A stretch of DNA of 64,000 nucleotides from Vreelandella malpeensis (GCF_020622355.1 NZ_WHVL01000002.1:372001-436000); one strand, 5' to 3'; counted from the first letter of the stretch, positions 41,159 through 51,655 are shown. Notes: a model not told the origin generated them from the sequence alone. Numbers and translations: made by a program.

Positions 41159-43382
41159 GTTCACCCGCCGGCTGGTCGACCGCCGCTTGTGGCTCGACGA
41201 GGAGACCGCGCACGCCCTGGTCGAGGGCACCTGCGGCGACCCTTTCGCGCTGCTCGGCCCGCACGCCGACGCCGACGGCCCTTACCTGCGCGCCTTTCTG
41301 CCCGGCGCCATCGGCGTGGACGTGCTCGAGGCCGACCGTGACGAGGTGCGCGCCGTGCTGAGCGCGGTGCAGATACCGGGGCTCTTCGCCGCCCGGGTGC
41401 CCCACGCCGCGCCCTACCGGCTGCGCATCCGCTGGCCCGAGGGCGAGCAGGTGACCGATGATCCCTACCGCTTCGGCCTGCTGCTCGGCGAGACGGATCT
41501 CTACCTGATCAACGAGGGCAACCACCGCCGCCTCGGTCACTGCCTGGGTGCCCAGCCGATAACCGTTGAGGGCGTTCGTGGCGTGCGTTTCGCGCTCTGG
41601 GCGCCCAACGCCCGGCGGGTCTCGGTAGTCGGCGATTTCAACGGCTGGAACGGCCGGCGTCACATGATGCGCCTGCGCCATCCCGCCGGGGTCTGGGAGC
41701 TGTTTTTGCCCGGGCTCGCCCCCGGCGCCGCCTACCAGTACGAGCTGCTGGAAGCGCACGGCGGGCTTGGACGGCGCGCCGACCCGGTGGCCCGGGCCAC
41801 CCAGCCCCCGCCCTCCACCGCCTCGGTGGTGGCGGACACCACGCCCTTCACCTGGCACGACGACGCCTGGCTCGAAGGGCGCGCAGCGCATCAGGCGAGC
41901 GACCGGCCGATGAGCATCTACGAGGTGCACGCCGGCTCCTGGCGGCGCCACGGCGGTGACGACGGCGCGCTCTACAGCTGGCGGGATCTCGCCGAGCACC
42001 TGATTCCCTACGTAAGCGCGCTCGGCTTCACCCATATCGAGCTTCTGCCGATCATGGAGCACCCCTTCGGTGGCTCCTGGGGTTACCAGCCGCTCGGTCA
42101 GTTCGCCCCCAGCGCCCGCTTCGGTACCCCGGCGGAGTTCGCCTTCTTTGTCGACGCTTGCCACCAGGCGGGGCTCGGCGTGATCCTTGACTGGGTGCCG
42201 GCGCACTTTCCCACCGACCCCCACGGCCTTGCCCGCTTCGACGGCACCGCGCTCTACGAGTACGCCCACCCCTTCGAGGGCTTTCACCGCGATTGGGACA
42301 CTTACATCTACAACCTGGACCGGCGCGAAGTACACGGTTTCCTGCTCGCCTCGGCGCTTTACTGGCTGACTCATTTCCACGTGGACGCGCTGCGGGTCGA
42401 CGCCGTGGCCTCGATGCTCTACCGCAACTACTCGCGAAACGACGGCGAATGGATTCCCAACCGCTTCGGCGGCCACGAGAACCTGGAGGCGATCGACTTT
42501 CTGCGCCACCTCAATGAGGTAGTCGCCGAGGAGGCGCCCGGGGCCCTGGTGATCGCCGAGGAGTCCACCGCCTGGCCCGGAGTGACGAAACCGGTCGACG
42601 AACAGGGCCTGGGCTTCTCCTACAAATGGAACATGGGCTGGATGCACGACACCCTGACCTATATCGCCAAGGACCCGATCTACCGCCGCTACGCCCACTC
42701 GGAGATGACCTTCCCGATGGTGTACGCGTTTTCAGAGCGCTACGTGCTGCCGATCTCCCACGACGAAGTGGTGCACGGCAAGGGCTCGCTGATCAACAAG
42801 ATGCCCGGCGACGCCTGGCAGCAGTTCGCCAACCTGCGCGCCTACCTGGGCATGATGTGGACGTATCCGGGCAAGAAGCTTTTGTTCATGGGGTGTGAAT
42901 TCGGCCAGTGGCGGGAGTGGAGCCACGACCGCGAGCTCGACTGGGGGCTGCTCGACGAGCCGCGCCACGCAGGTATCAAGCGGCTGGTGGGCGACCTGAA
43001 TGGTCTTTACGCCGAGCTGCCCGCCCTTCACGCCCACGAGAGTGAGCCGCGCTGCTTCACTTGGGTAGTGAGCGACGACGCCGACCAGAGCGTGCTTGCC
43101 TGGCTGCGCACCGGCGGCGACGAGTGCGCGCTGGTCGTCGCCAACCTGACCCCGGTGCCGCGCCACGGCTACCGGCTGGGGGTGCCCCGGGCGGGCACGT
43201 GGGTCGAGCGGCTCAACAGCGACGCCGAGTGCTACGGCGGCTCCAACCTCGGCAACCTGGGCGCGATCACCGCCACGGATGCCCCGCTGCACGGCCAGAG
43301 CGCAAGTCTGTCGCTCACGTTGCCGCCACTCGGGGTGCTGGTCCTGAGCCCGGCATCAGGGCCCAGCGTCGAAAAGCCCTGA
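41151..43382 (+). CDS. glgB: 1,4-alpha-glucan branching enzyme
   Basis: 743 residues, GH13_9. Two N-terminal beta domains (N1 about 25-115; CBM48-like N2 about 135-230 with [20 protein letters not shown]) precede the barrel with nucleophile D417 in [18 protein letters not shown], acid E470 in LVIAEES, and [12 protein letters not shown]. It adds alpha-1,6 branches to GlgA- or GlgE-made chains. The start is the ATG at 41151, with GGAGG upstream and inside the end of the treS gene. It is the last gene of the cluster; no strong terminator was seen after it. Confidence 0.95.
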
Positions 43383-43471
43383 TGTCCAAGGAGCTTTCGC
43401 CTCTACTGTGAGAACCCCATAGCCGATAAGATGCCCGCTCTCGTCATGGATTCGGCTCGGGGCCTCACGGC

Positions 43472-44701
43472 ATGCTCAACGGTATCTGGTTAGGTTTCTT
43501 CGTCGCCGCCTTCGCGGCCTCGCTCTGGCAGTGGCTGGTAGGGGGCGATGTCGAGATCTTCGCGCGCCTGGTGCAATCGCTGTTCGACATGGCCCGGGTG
43601 AGCGTGGATATCATCCTGGTGCTCTTGGGTACCATGACGCTGTGGCTGGGGTTTTTGTCGATCGCCGAGAAAGCCGGCATGATCCGCCTGCTGGGCCGGG
43701 TACTGGACCCGCTGTTCACCCGGCTGATGCCGGAGGTGCCCCGTGGCCATCCGGCCATGGGGCTGATCAGCATGAATTTCGCCGCCAACGTGCTGGGCCT
43801 TGACAACGCCGCCACCCCCATCGGCATCAAGGCGATGCATGCGCTCCAGACCCTGAACCCCAGCAAGGAAGTCGCGAGCAACGCCCAGATCCTGTTTCTG
43901 GTGCTCAACACGTCGTCGCTGACGCTACTGCCGGTCACCATTTTCATGTACCGCGCCCAACAGGGTGCGGCCGATCCCACCTTGGTGTTTCTACCCATAT
44001 TGCTGGCCACCAGCGCCTCGAGCTTCGCCGGGCTTCTGGCGGTGGCGCTGGTCCAGCGCTTGAAACTGTTCGATCCCGTGGTGCTTGGTTACTTCGCTGT
44101 GGCGGCGCTGGGGCTGGGGCTCTTGATCACCTCGCTGGCAGGGCTATCCGCCGAGGCGATGGCGGCGGCCTCCACCCTGGTAGGCAACCTGACGCTTTTC
44201 GGCATCGTGATGCTGTTTATGATCGTCGGCGCGCTGCGCGGGGTGAGGGTGTACGACGCCTTCATCGAAGGCGCCAAGGAGGGAGTGAGCTTCACCGTGA
44301 CCCTCTTGCCCTACCTGATCGCGATGCTGGTGGCGGTGGGGGTACTGAGGGCCAGCGGCGTGCTGGATGCGGGGCTTGCCGGGGTGCGCTACCTGGTGGA
44401 AGGCCTGGGGGGAGATACGCGTTTTGTGGACGCCTTGCCCACGGCGTTCATCAAGCCGCTGTCCGGCGGCGGCGCTCGGGCGATGATGATCGAGACCATG
44501 GACACCTTCGGGGTGGACAGCTTCCCGGGGCTGCTGGCCGCCACCCTTCAGGGCAGCACCGAGACCACCTTCTACGTGCTGGCGGTCTACTTCGGCGCTG
44601 TGGGCATCCGCCGCATTCGTCACGGCCTGGGGTGCGCGCTTGTTGCCGATGCCGCGGGCATTCTCGCGGCGACCGGCGTGTGCTACTGGTTCTTCGGCTA
44701 A
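43472..44701 (+). CDS. SpmA-SpmB fusion (nucleoside-recognition/gate domain membrane protein)
   Basis: 409 residues with about nine hydrophobic segments. The N-terminal half is SpmA-like (MNFAANVLGLDNAATPIG); the C-terminal half is SpmB-like (FIKPLSGGGARAMMIETM, GSTETTFYVLAVYFGAVG). Both halves contain Gate domains. In Bacillus the separate proteins affect spore core dehydration, but this fused form is found in non-sporulating Proteobacteria, where the role is unknown. Its stop is 3 bp from that of the convergent serine hydrolase gene. Confidence 0.88.
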   Translation: MLNGIWLGFFVAAFAASLWQWLVGGDVEIFARLVQSLFDMARVSVDIILVLLGTMTLWLGFLSIAEKAGMIRLLGRVLDPLFTRLMPEVPRGHPAMGLISMNFAANVLGLDNAATPIGIKAMHALQTLNPSKEVASNAQILFLVLNTSSLTLLPVTIFMYRAQQGAADPTLVFLPILLATSASSFAGLLAVALVQRLKLFDPVVLGYFAVAALGLGLLITSLAGLSAEAMAAASTLVGNLTLFGIVMLFMIVGALRGVRVYDAFIEGAKEGVSFTVTLLPYLIAMLVAVGVLRASGVLDAGLAGVRYLVEGLGGDTRFVDALPTAFIKPLSGGGARAMMIETMDTFGVDSFPGLLAATLQGSTETTFYVLAVYFGAVGIRRIRHGLGCALVADAAGILAATGVCYWFFG

Positions 44702-44704
44702 AGC

Positions 44705-45895
44705 TCAGCGCGTGCCCTGGGCCAGATGGTCGCTCAGCGCGTGGAAGAACTGAGTGACCGGCACGATCTCGAAGGCTTCAGCCTTGGGCTGGGCGCCGGT
44801 CATGGCGATAACCATGTCGTTGTCCGGGTCGATGAACACCCACTGGCCGAAAATGCCCACCGCCGAGAAGGCGTTGTCGCCTTCCGGCCACCAGGAGTAG
44901 CCGTACTCGACCTCTTCTCCGCCGATCTCGTGGGGCCGCGCCGACTCCGCTACCCAGCCTTCCGGCAGCACGTTCGGCGTGCGGTACTCCTGCAGCACGA
45001 ACTGGCCGAAGCGGGCGTAGTCGCGCAGAGTGATCAGCAGGCCGCTGCCGCCGATCTCCTGGCCCTCTTCGCTGTCGAGCCACCACTTCGCATCGGTCTC
45101 CATGCCGAACCCCGCCCAGATCTTCTCGGAAAGATACTCGGCGGCGCTCTTGCCCACCGCGCCGTTGATGATCGCGGACAGGATCTGGGTCTCGCCGGTG
45201 CTGTAGTTCCACACCGTGCCAGGCTCGGCAGCGCGCTCGAGGCTGCCCATGAAGTCGAGCAGTGCCCCGGGCTTTTGGGCAAGCTGCACTTCGAGCATCC
45301 GGCGGCGGTCGGAGGCCGGGTCGGCGTAGGTTTCGTCCCAGGCGACCCCGGAGGCCATCAGCAGGATCTGCTCGACGCTGACGTCGTCATAGACGCTGCC
45401 CTCGAGGGCTGGCACGTAGCGGGTGACCGCATCGTCGAGGCTTTCGATATGGCCGTCGTTGAGCGCGGCGCCGATCAGAGTCGAGGAGATCGACTTGGCG
45501 ATCGACATCGACATCCAGGGAGTATCCGCGGTGTTGCCGAGGGCGTACTGCTCGAACACCACGTCGTTGTCATGCACCGCGATCAGACCGCTCACTCGGT
45601 TGAGGGCCATGAAGTCATGGATGTCGTAGGTGACGCCATCGCGGGTCAGCGAGAAATTCTCGAGCGACGCCTCGCGCTCCCCGAAACGATGCGGCTCGGC
45701 CGCCGCCTCGACCGTACGGGTCGGGAACAGCCGGTCAATGTGGCGGGAAAGCTCGACCTGCTCGTCGGGCATCATCCGCCCGCTATAGAGCTTTCTGACC
45801 TCTTCCTGGCTCTGTTCGGAGCTTTGGGCGAAGGCCTGGGGTGAAAGCGCCAGGGCGCCGGCGATCAAGGAGGTATGAAGAAGCGTCGGTGTCAT
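44705..45895 (-). CDS. Exported serine hydrolase, class C beta-lactamase family
   Basis: 396 residues. The N-terminus looks like a signal peptide (TLLHTSLIAGALALSPQAFA, cleavage before QSSEQ). The active-site S-x-x-K is SIAK in MSMSIAKSISST, and the second motif is probably YST in VWNYSTGETQ. The family includes penicillin-binding-protein-like esterases and 6-aminohexanoate-dimer hydrolases; the substrate is unknown. A GTG at 45919 overlapping the YcaO stop would add eight residues. I prefer ATG 45895 because it places the signal peptide at the start. It is probably co-transcribed with the OsmC-YcaO gene. Confidence 0.83.
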   Translation of the reverse strand: MTPTLLHTSLIAGALALSPQAFAQSSEQSQEEVRKLYSGRMMPDEQVELSRHIDRLFPTRTVEAAAEPHRFGEREASLENFSLTRDGVTYDIHDFMALNRVSGLIAVHDNDVVFEQYALGNTADTPWMSMSIAKSISSTLIGAALNDGHIESLDDAVTRYVPALEGSVYDDVSVEQILLMASGVAWDETYADPASDRRRMLEVQLAQKPGALLDFMGSLERAAEPGTVWNYSTGETQILSAIINGAVGKSAAEYLSEKIWAGFGMETDAKWWLDSEEGQEIGGSGLLITLRDYARFGQFVLQEYRTPNVLPEGWVAESARPHEIGGEEVEYGYSWWPEGDNAFSAVGIFGQWVFIDPDNDMVIAMTGAQPKAEAFEIVPVTQFFHALSDHLAQGTR

Positions 45896-45915
45896 GTCGT
45901 TTCCCGTGAGGTGGT

Positions 45916-48102
45916 TCACTCAAGCCCCGCCTTGGCGGCGCGCGCGGCGTGGAGTTTTTGGTAGCTCTGGATCAGGCGCTGGTGGCGCTCCAGGCCGTCG
46001 AGCTGCAAATTGGTGGGCGTAAGGCCATGAAAGCGCACGCTGCCATCGACGGAGCCGACCACCGCTGCCATGGTCTCTTCCCCGAACATGCGGGTGAGGT
46101 TGGGCAGATAGTCGTCGAGCTCGAGTTCGTCGTCGAGGGTAATCTCCAGCACCGCCTGTACCGCCTGGTAGAAGAGCCGCCGCTCGACGGTATTGTCGTT
46201 GTACTGCAGGAACATCTCGACGCACTCCAGCGCCTCGTCGAGGCGGCCCAGCGCCAGAAAGATCAGAAGTTTCAGCTCGAGAATGGTGAGCTGGCCCCAG
46301 ACGGTGTTCTCGTCGAACTCGATGCCGATCAAGGTGATGATGTCGGCATGATCGTCCATCTGGCTCTCTTCCAGACGTTCGACCAGAGCCGTCAGCCGGT
46401 CGTCGTCGAGGGTGTGCAGCTCGAGGATGTCCTCGCGGTAGTCGAGCGCCTTGTTGGTGTTGTCCCAGATCAAATCCTCGATCGGGTAGACCTCGGAGTA
46501 GCCCGGCACCAGGATGCGGCACACCGGCGCACCAAGATCCTCGTGCACCGCCATGTATACCTCGGCGCCGAGCTCCTCGAAGATGCTCATGAGGGTGCCG
46601 ACCTCCTCCTCGGTGCTGCCGGAGAAGTCCCACTCGGCGAACTCGAAATCCGCGCGGGCGCTGAAGAAGCGCCAGGAGACCACGCCGACGGAGTCGATGA
46701 AGTGCTCGACGAAGTTGTTCGGCTCGGCGACGGTCTGGGAGTTGAAGGTCGGCAGCGGCAGGTCGTTCAAGCCCTCGAAGCTGCGCCCTTGGAGAAGCTC
46801 GGTGAGGCTACGTTCGAGTGCCACCTCGAAACTCGGGTGCGCCCCGAAGGAGGCGAACACGCCGCCGGTACGCGGGTTCATGAGCGTCACGCACATCACC
46901 GGAAACTGCCCGCCCAGGGAGGCGTCCTTGACCAGCACCGGGAAGCCCTGAGCCTCCAGCGCCGCGATGCCTTCCTGGATGCTCGGGTAGCGGGCGATCA
47001 CCGCCAGCGGCACGTCGGGAAGCGTAAGCTCCTGCTCGAGGATCTCGCGCTTGACCGCACGCTCGAAGATCTCCGATAGGCACTGCACCTGGGCTTCCGC
47101 CAGGGTATTGCCGGCGCTCATGCCGTTGCTCAAAAACAGGTTCTCGATCAGATTCGACGGGAAGTAGACCGTCTCGCCATCGGATTGGCGCGTGAACGGC
47201 AGCGAGACGATGCCGCGATCCGGCCGCCCGGAGTTGGTATCGAACAGATTCGATCCGGCCAGCTCGCCTTCCGGGTCGTAGATCGCCCGGGTATGTGCAT
47301 CGAGGATCTCCTCGGGGAGTTCGTCGTTTGGCCCCGGCTGGAACCACTTCTCGCTCGGGTAGTGGACGAAGGCAGCATCGCCGACCTCTTCGCCGAAGAA
47401 CTGGTCGTTGTAGAAGAAGTTGCACGACAGCCGCTCGATGAACTCCCCCAGCGCCGAGCACAGCGCGCTCTCCTTGGTCGCGCCCTTGCCGTTGGTGAAG
47501 CACATCGGCGAGGCGGCGTCGCGAACGTGCAGCGACCAGACGTGGGGCACGATGTTGCGCCAGGAGGCGATCTCGATCTTCATGCCGAGATCGGCAAGGA
47601 TTCCGCTCATGCGTGCGATGGTCTGCTCCAGCGGCGCATCCTTGCCTTCGATGAAGGTCTCGCCTCCGTCGGTCGTTCCCATCAAGAGCGCCTGGGCGTC
47701 CTCGTCGATGTTCTCGACCACCTCGATCTGGAACTCCGGGCCGGTCTGCACCACCTTCTTCACCGTGCAGCGGTCGATGGAGCGCAGGATGCCCTGGCGA
47801 TCCTTGTCGGAAATGTCCTCGGGAAGCTCCACCTGGATCTTGAAGATCTGCTTGTAGCGATCTTCCGGGTCGACGATGTTGTTCTGGGAAAGGCGGATGT
47901 TCTCGGTCGGGATGTCCCGGGCGTTGCAGTACACCTTGACGAAGTAGGCCGCGCACAGCGCGGAGGACGCCAAAAAGTAGTCGAAGGGGCCGGGCGCGGA
48001 GCCGTCACCCTTGTAGCGGATCGGCTGGTCGGCGATGACGCTGAAGTCGTCGAACTTCGCCTCTTGGCGAAGATTGTCGAGGTAGTTGACCTTGATTTCC
48101 AT
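45916..48102 (-). CDS. ycaO: OsmC-YcaO fusion protein
   Basis: 728 residues. Residues 1-140 are an OsmC-like domain (MEIKVNYLDNL, GPFDYFLASSALCAAYFVKV). A YcaO ATP-binding domain follows from about residue 165 (NGKGATKESALCSALGEFIE, then AGNTLAEAQVQCLSEIFERA), and a helical C-terminal region from about 570. YcaO proteins activate amide oxygens with ATP; E. coli YcaO, which lacks OsmC, is called a RimO accessory factor for ribosomal protein S12 methylthiolation. No C-terminal PxPxP motif of azoline cyclases is present (end: AARAAKAGLE). I start at ATG 48102, where OsmC homology begins. Confidence 0.88.
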   Translation of the reverse strand: MEIKVNYLDNLRQEAKFDDFSVIADQPIRYKGDGSAPGPFDYFLASSALCAAYFVKVYCNARDIPTENIRLSQNNIVDPEDRYKQIFKIQVELPEDISDKDRQGILRSIDRCTVKKVVQTGPEFQIEVVENIDEDAQALLMGTTDGGETFIEGKDAPLEQTIARMSGILADLGMKIEIASWRNIVPHVWSLHVRDAASPMCFTNGKGATKESALCSALGEFIERLSCNFFYNDQFFGEEVGDAAFVHYPSEKWFQPGPNDELPEEILDAHTRAIYDPEGELAGSNLFDTNSGRPDRGIVSLPFTRQSDGETVYFPSNLIENLFLSNGMSAGNTLAEAQVQCLSEIFERAVKREILEQELTLPDVPLAVIARYPSIQEGIAALEAQGFPVLVKDASLGGQFPVMCVTLMNPRTGGVFASFGAHPSFEVALERSLTELLQGRSFEGLNDLPLPTFNSQTVAEPNNFVEHFIDSVGVVSWRFFSARADFEFAEWDFSGSTEEEVGTLMSIFEELGAEVYMAVHEDLGAPVCRILVPGYSEVYPIEDLIWDNTNKALDYREDILELHTLDDDRLTALVERLEESQMDDHADIITLIGIEFDENTVWGQLTILELKLLIFLALGRLDEALECVEMFLQYNDNTVERRLFYQAVQAVLEITLDDELELDDYLPNLTRMFGEETMAAVVGSVDGSVRFHGLTPTNLQLDGLERHQRLIQSYQKLHAARAAKAGLE

Positions 48103-48195
48103 AGAGCGGGTGTCCGGGATGATGGGTGTGCCGGCACCGGCCGGCGAATGGCGCCCATTATCCAGTTTTTGCACCGCCCCGTCTCGGGTCGCAGG

Positions 48196-49509
48196 TCAGC
48201 CGAGGATTTTCACCAGCACCTTGGACTTGCGCGCGTGGTTGTAGGTCTCGCGCTTGAGGGTAGGCAGTTCCTCGAGGCTTGCGCTCTTGAAGCCGCGCTC
48301 CACGAACCAGTGGGCGGTATGAGTGGTCAGCACGAACAGCTCCGACAGCCCGCGCTGGCGGGCGCGGCGCTCGATGGCCTCGACCAGGCGCTCGCCCCGC
48401 TCGCCGCCCTGATAGCTTGCATGCACCGCAACGCAGGCAAGCTCGCCCACCGTGGTGTCAACGAAGACATGCAGCGCCGCGCAGCCGATCACCATGCCGT
48501 CGCGCTCGATCACCAGGTAGTCATCGATCTCGTGCTCGAGGCGCTCGCGGGAGCGCGCCACCAGCATGCCGCGCCGCTCCAGCGGCTCGAGCAGTTCCAG
48601 AAGCCCGCCCACATCGTTGAGGGTGGCTGGCCTGAGCTGCTCGTAGCGGTGCTCGGTGATCATGGTGCCCACGCCATCGCGAGTGAAGAGTTCGCCCAGC
48701 AGCGCATCGTGATCGCGCCAGCATAGAAGGTGCGTGCGCGCCACGCCCTGGCGCGCGGCGCTGGCCGCCGCGCTCAGGTGGCGGGCAAGCTCGCTTCCAG
48801 GCGCCGCGGCGGCCAGGCGCGGCTCCGCCTCCGCCGGGGTGAGCTGGCGCAGCAGCGTGCCCTGCTCGTCCGCCAGGCCCTCGGAGTCGCCGAGCAGGAT
48901 CAGCTTGTCCGCCTTGAGCGCCACCGCCGCGTGCTGGGCGATCTCGGCGGCGTCGAGGTCGAACACCTCGCCGGTGCTGGAGAACCCGAGCGGCGGCAAC
49001 AGCACCAGCGACCCCTGGGCCAGCAGCTCCTTGATGGCGGTGGCGCGCACCCGGCGCACCTCACCGCTGTGATCGAAGTCCACCCCTTCGCGCACGCCCA
49101 AAGGCTTGGCGGTCACCAGGTTGCCGGAGACCACGCTCAGCTCCACCCCGTGCAAGGGCGAGCTCGGAAGCCCGAGTGAGAGCCGCGCCTCGAGCCACAG
49201 CCGCTGGTGAGACGCCACCTGCTCGACGTGAGTCATGACGGCGGAATCCGCCACCCAGCGCCCGTCGACTCGCGCTGGCTCGACGCCGGCGGCATTCAGC
49301 GCCGCCTGCACCTGCGGGCGAATGCCGAAGGCCACCACCAGGCGCACACCCAGGGTATGCAGCAGCGCCAGATCCTGGATCAGCTGCTCGCCGTGGCCAG
49401 AGGCCATGGCCTCGCCCTCGATCAGAATGACGAAGGTTCGCCCCCGGTGGGCGTTGATGTAGGGAGAGGCGTTGCGAAACCAGTCGACGAAGGGGAAGCG
49501 TGTATCCAA
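48196..49509 (-). CDS. argA: N-acetylglutamate synthase
   Basis: 437 residues with an N-terminal amino-acid-kinase-like domain (FRNASPYINAHRGRTFVILI, about 1-290) and a C-terminal GNAT acetyltransferase domain (AALHVFVDTTVGELACVAVH). It makes N-acetylglutamate from glutamate and acetyl-CoA, the first step of arginine synthesis, and the kinase-like domain is expected to sense arginine. The start is a TTG at 49509, with GGAGAG about seven bases upstream and homology to E. coli ArgA starting there. The frame extends upstream but encodes Arg/Cys/Ser-rich nonsense. Confidence 0.93.
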   Translation of the reverse strand: MDTRFPFVDWFRNASPYINAHRGRTFVILIEGEAMASGHGEQLIQDLALLHTLGVRLVVAFGIRPQVQAALNAAGVEPARVDGRWVADSAVMTHVEQVASHQRLWLEARLSLGLPSSPLHGVELSVVSGNLVTAKPLGVREGVDFDHSGEVRRVRATAIKELLAQGSLVLLPPLGFSSTGEVFDLDAAEIAQHAAVALKADKLILLGDSEGLADEQGTLLRQLTPAEAEPRLAAAAPGSELARHLSAAASAARQGVARTHLLCWRDHDALLGELFTRDGVGTMITEHRYEQLRPATLNDVGGLLELLEPLERRGMLVARSRERLEHEIDDYLVIERDGMVIGCAALHVFVDTTVGELACVAVHASYQGGERGERLVEAIERRARQRGLSELFVLTTHTAHWFVERGFKSASLEELPTLKRETYNHARKSKVLVKILG

Positions 49510-49577
49510 GAACCGCTCTCCGGCAGGAGTGAGTGGACGATGCGTGGGTGACGAGCAAGCGCCTACTTTAGCAGAGC

Positions 49578-49639
49578 AAAAAAAAGAGCGGCACCGTTTT
49601 GCGCGTCTCGCCCGAAGGCGCAGCGCAGCGGTGCCGCTC
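49578..49639 (-). terminator. Strong intrinsic terminator after the phosphate transporter gene
   Basis: An 11-bp stem (arms 49629-49639 and 49586-49596) encloses a 32-nt loop that itself contains GC-rich complementary segments. On the minus strand it is followed by eight Ts (49585-49578). It starts 16 nt after the transporter stop. Confidence 0.8.
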
Positions 49640-49654
49640 GCGGGGGCGTGGCGT

Positions 49655-50920
49655 CTAGCCGAACATGCCCTTGAACATGAAGAAGAAAATGATGGAAAGC
49701 CCGGCACCGGCCGGAAGCGTGATCAGCCAGGACATGACGATGGTCCCGATGACCCGAAGGTTCAGCGCCGCCATGCCCCGAGCCAGACCCACGCCCAGCA
49801 CCGCCCCCACCAGGGTGTGGGTGGTCGAGATCGGAAGCCCGGTGCCGGAGGCCAGCACCACGGTGGTAGCCGCTGCCAAGGTGGCCGCAAACCCGCGGCT
49901 GGGGGTGAGTTCGGTGATACCGGTCCCCACCGTGGCAATGACCTTGTGGCCGTAGGTAACCAGACCGAACACGATACCGCCCCCGCCCAGGATCAAGACC
50001 CACCAGGGAACGAGGGAGGCGCTGTCGATCATGCCCTGGCTTTGCACCACGCTGATGACGGCGGCCAGCGGTCCCACGGCGTTGGCGACGTCGTTGGAGC
50101 CATGGGCGAAGGCCATGGCACAGGCAGTGAATACCATCAGCACGCCGAAGACGCGCTCGACGTTGGCGTAGCCGAAATGATCGCTTGCGTTTTTCTCGAA
50201 CTTGATGCGCCGCTGCATGGTGACACCCAGCGCGGTGATCACGAGACCCAGTACTATCGAGAGCGCGAAGCTCTGACCAAACGTCAGGTTCAGCCCCACA
50301 TGGCTGAGCCCTTTGGTCAGCGTGACCATGGACACGATGAAACCGACCAGGAAGATGTATCCCGGCACGTAGCGCTTGGCGGCGGCAAAGGGATCCTCGT
50401 TTTCGAAGATCAAATGATGGACCGACTTGAACAGCACGAAGGAGATGATACCCGCCAGCAGCGGAGACACGAGCCAGCTCGAGGCGATGGTGCCCACGCC
50501 TGCCCAGTTCACCGCATCCATGCCCAGGCCCACGGCGCCGAAACCGACGATGGCCCCCACGACGGAATGGGTGGTGGAGACCGGCCAGCCCCGCGCGGAG
50601 GCGATCAACAGCCAGAACCCCGCCGCCAGCAGCGCCGAGAGCATGCCGTACACCAGAAGCTCGGGGTGTGATGCCAGCAGCCCCGGGTCTAGAATGCCGC
50701 CGCGAATGGTCGCGGTGACTTCTCCGCCGGCAAGCCAGGCGCCCAGGAACTCGAAGATGACCGCGATGATAATGGCCTGCTTGATGGTGATCGCCTTCGA
50801 TCCCACCGAGGTACCCATGGCGTTGGCGACATCGTTGGCACCCACCCCCCAGGCCATGAAGAAGCCGAAGACACAGGCCAGAATGATAAAGATGTCGCCA
50901 TATTGGGCAATAATCTGCAT
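49655..50920 (-). CDS. PiT family inorganic phosphate transporter
   Basis: 421 residues, about ten hydrophobic segments and the two inverted PiT repeats: GVGANDVANAMGTSVGSKA near the N-terminus and HGSNDVANAVGPLAAV in the second half. It is a low-affinity phosphate transporter, proton- or sodium-coupled; the ion cannot be told from sequence. It lies 9 bp downstream of the DUF47 partner gene, so the two are co-transcribed, and it ends at a strong terminator. Confidence 0.94.
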   Translation of the reverse strand: MQIIAQYGDIFIILACVFGFFMAWGVGANDVANAMGTSVGSKAITIKQAIIIAVIFEFLGAWLAGGEVTATIRGGILDPGLLASHPELLVYGMLSALLAAGFWLLIASARGWPVSTTHSVVGAIVGFGAVGLGMDAVNWAGVGTIASSWLVSPLLAGIISFVLFKSVHHLIFENEDPFAAAKRYVPGYIFLVGFIVSMVTLTKGLSHVGLNLTFGQSFALSIVLGLVITALGVTMQRRIKFEKNASDHFGYANVERVFGVLMVFTACAMAFAHGSNDVANAVGPLAAVISVVQSQGMIDSASLVPWWVLILGGGGIVFGLVTYGHKVIATVGTGITELTPSRGFAATLAAATTVVLASGTGLPISTTHTLVGAVLGVGLARGMAALNLRVIGTIVMSWLITLPAGAGLSIIFFFMFKGMFG

Positions 50921-50929
50921 GCGTTCCCC

Positions 50930-51610
50930 TTAGCGTGCGGTCAAGATCTGCAGTCGACTACCCACGCGTTCCGCGCGGTCGGATACCTCACCCACCCACT
51001 CGATGATCTTGTAGAGAAAGATCACGTCAACCGGGGGCAGCACGCTTTCGAGCTCGAACAACTGGCGACGGATCGCCACCTGCTGGTCGTCCGCCTGATG
51101 CTCCAAGGTATGCAACTCGCGAATCATGTTCTGCATCACGTCCGAGACGTTGCGTCCGAAACCGGACTCCAGAAGCTCCTTGAGCTCCTCCAGGGCCTGA
51201 CGCGCCTGAGCGACGCAGGCGACGCTGGTAATCATGTAGTCGCGCATCGGCTCGGCGAGCTCGTCGGGCATGCGCATCTTGCGCCCGAGCATGATGCCGG
51301 TGATGTCGCGCACCTTGTTGGCGATCTTGTCCTGCACGCTGATCAGATCCAGAAGGTCCGAGCGCGACACCGGCAGAAACATGGTGTTGGGAAGATTGAG
51401 GCGCAGCTCGGTCTTGAGGGTGTCGGCATCGTGCTCGAGCTGAGTGACGCGTTCGCGAATCTCGACGGCCTTGTCCCACTCGCCGGCCAGCGACGCCTCG
51501 AAGAACGGCAGCAGCTGGTCCGCGCACTCGTTGGCCTTGACGATATGGGCCAGAAGCGGTTGGAACGGCGAGCGTCCGAACATGGCGGAAAAAGGATTGG
51601 AGGTAGCCAT
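50930..51610 (-). CDS. DUF47 (TIGR00153) phosphate transport accessory protein
   Basis: 226 residues, mostly helical, PhoU-like (KANECADQLLPFFEASLAG, RVTQLEHDADTLKTELRL, SVQDKIANKVRDITGIMLG). DUF47 proteins are usually encoded next to PiT transporters and are thought to control them. I start at ATG 51610, where MATSNPFSAMFGRSPF begins; ATG 51622 is also in frame. It is the first gene of the pair, with a candidate promoter ATGACG-N17-TATACT (51684-51656, minus strand). Confidence 0.92.
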   Translation of the reverse strand: MATSNPFSAMFGRSPFQPLLAHIVKANECADQLLPFFEASLAGEWDKAVEIRERVTQLEHDADTLKTELRLNLPNTMFLPVSRSDLLDLISVQDKIANKVRDITGIMLGRKMRMPDELAEPMRDYMITSVACVAQARQALEELKELLESGFGRNVSDVMQNMIRELHTLEHQADDQQVAIRRQLFELESVLPPVDVIFLYKIIEWVGEVSDRAERVGSRLQILTAR

Positions 51611-51655
51611 GGTGCCTTTCATCCTGAGGGTGGTATGCCTGAAAATGGCGGCGCC

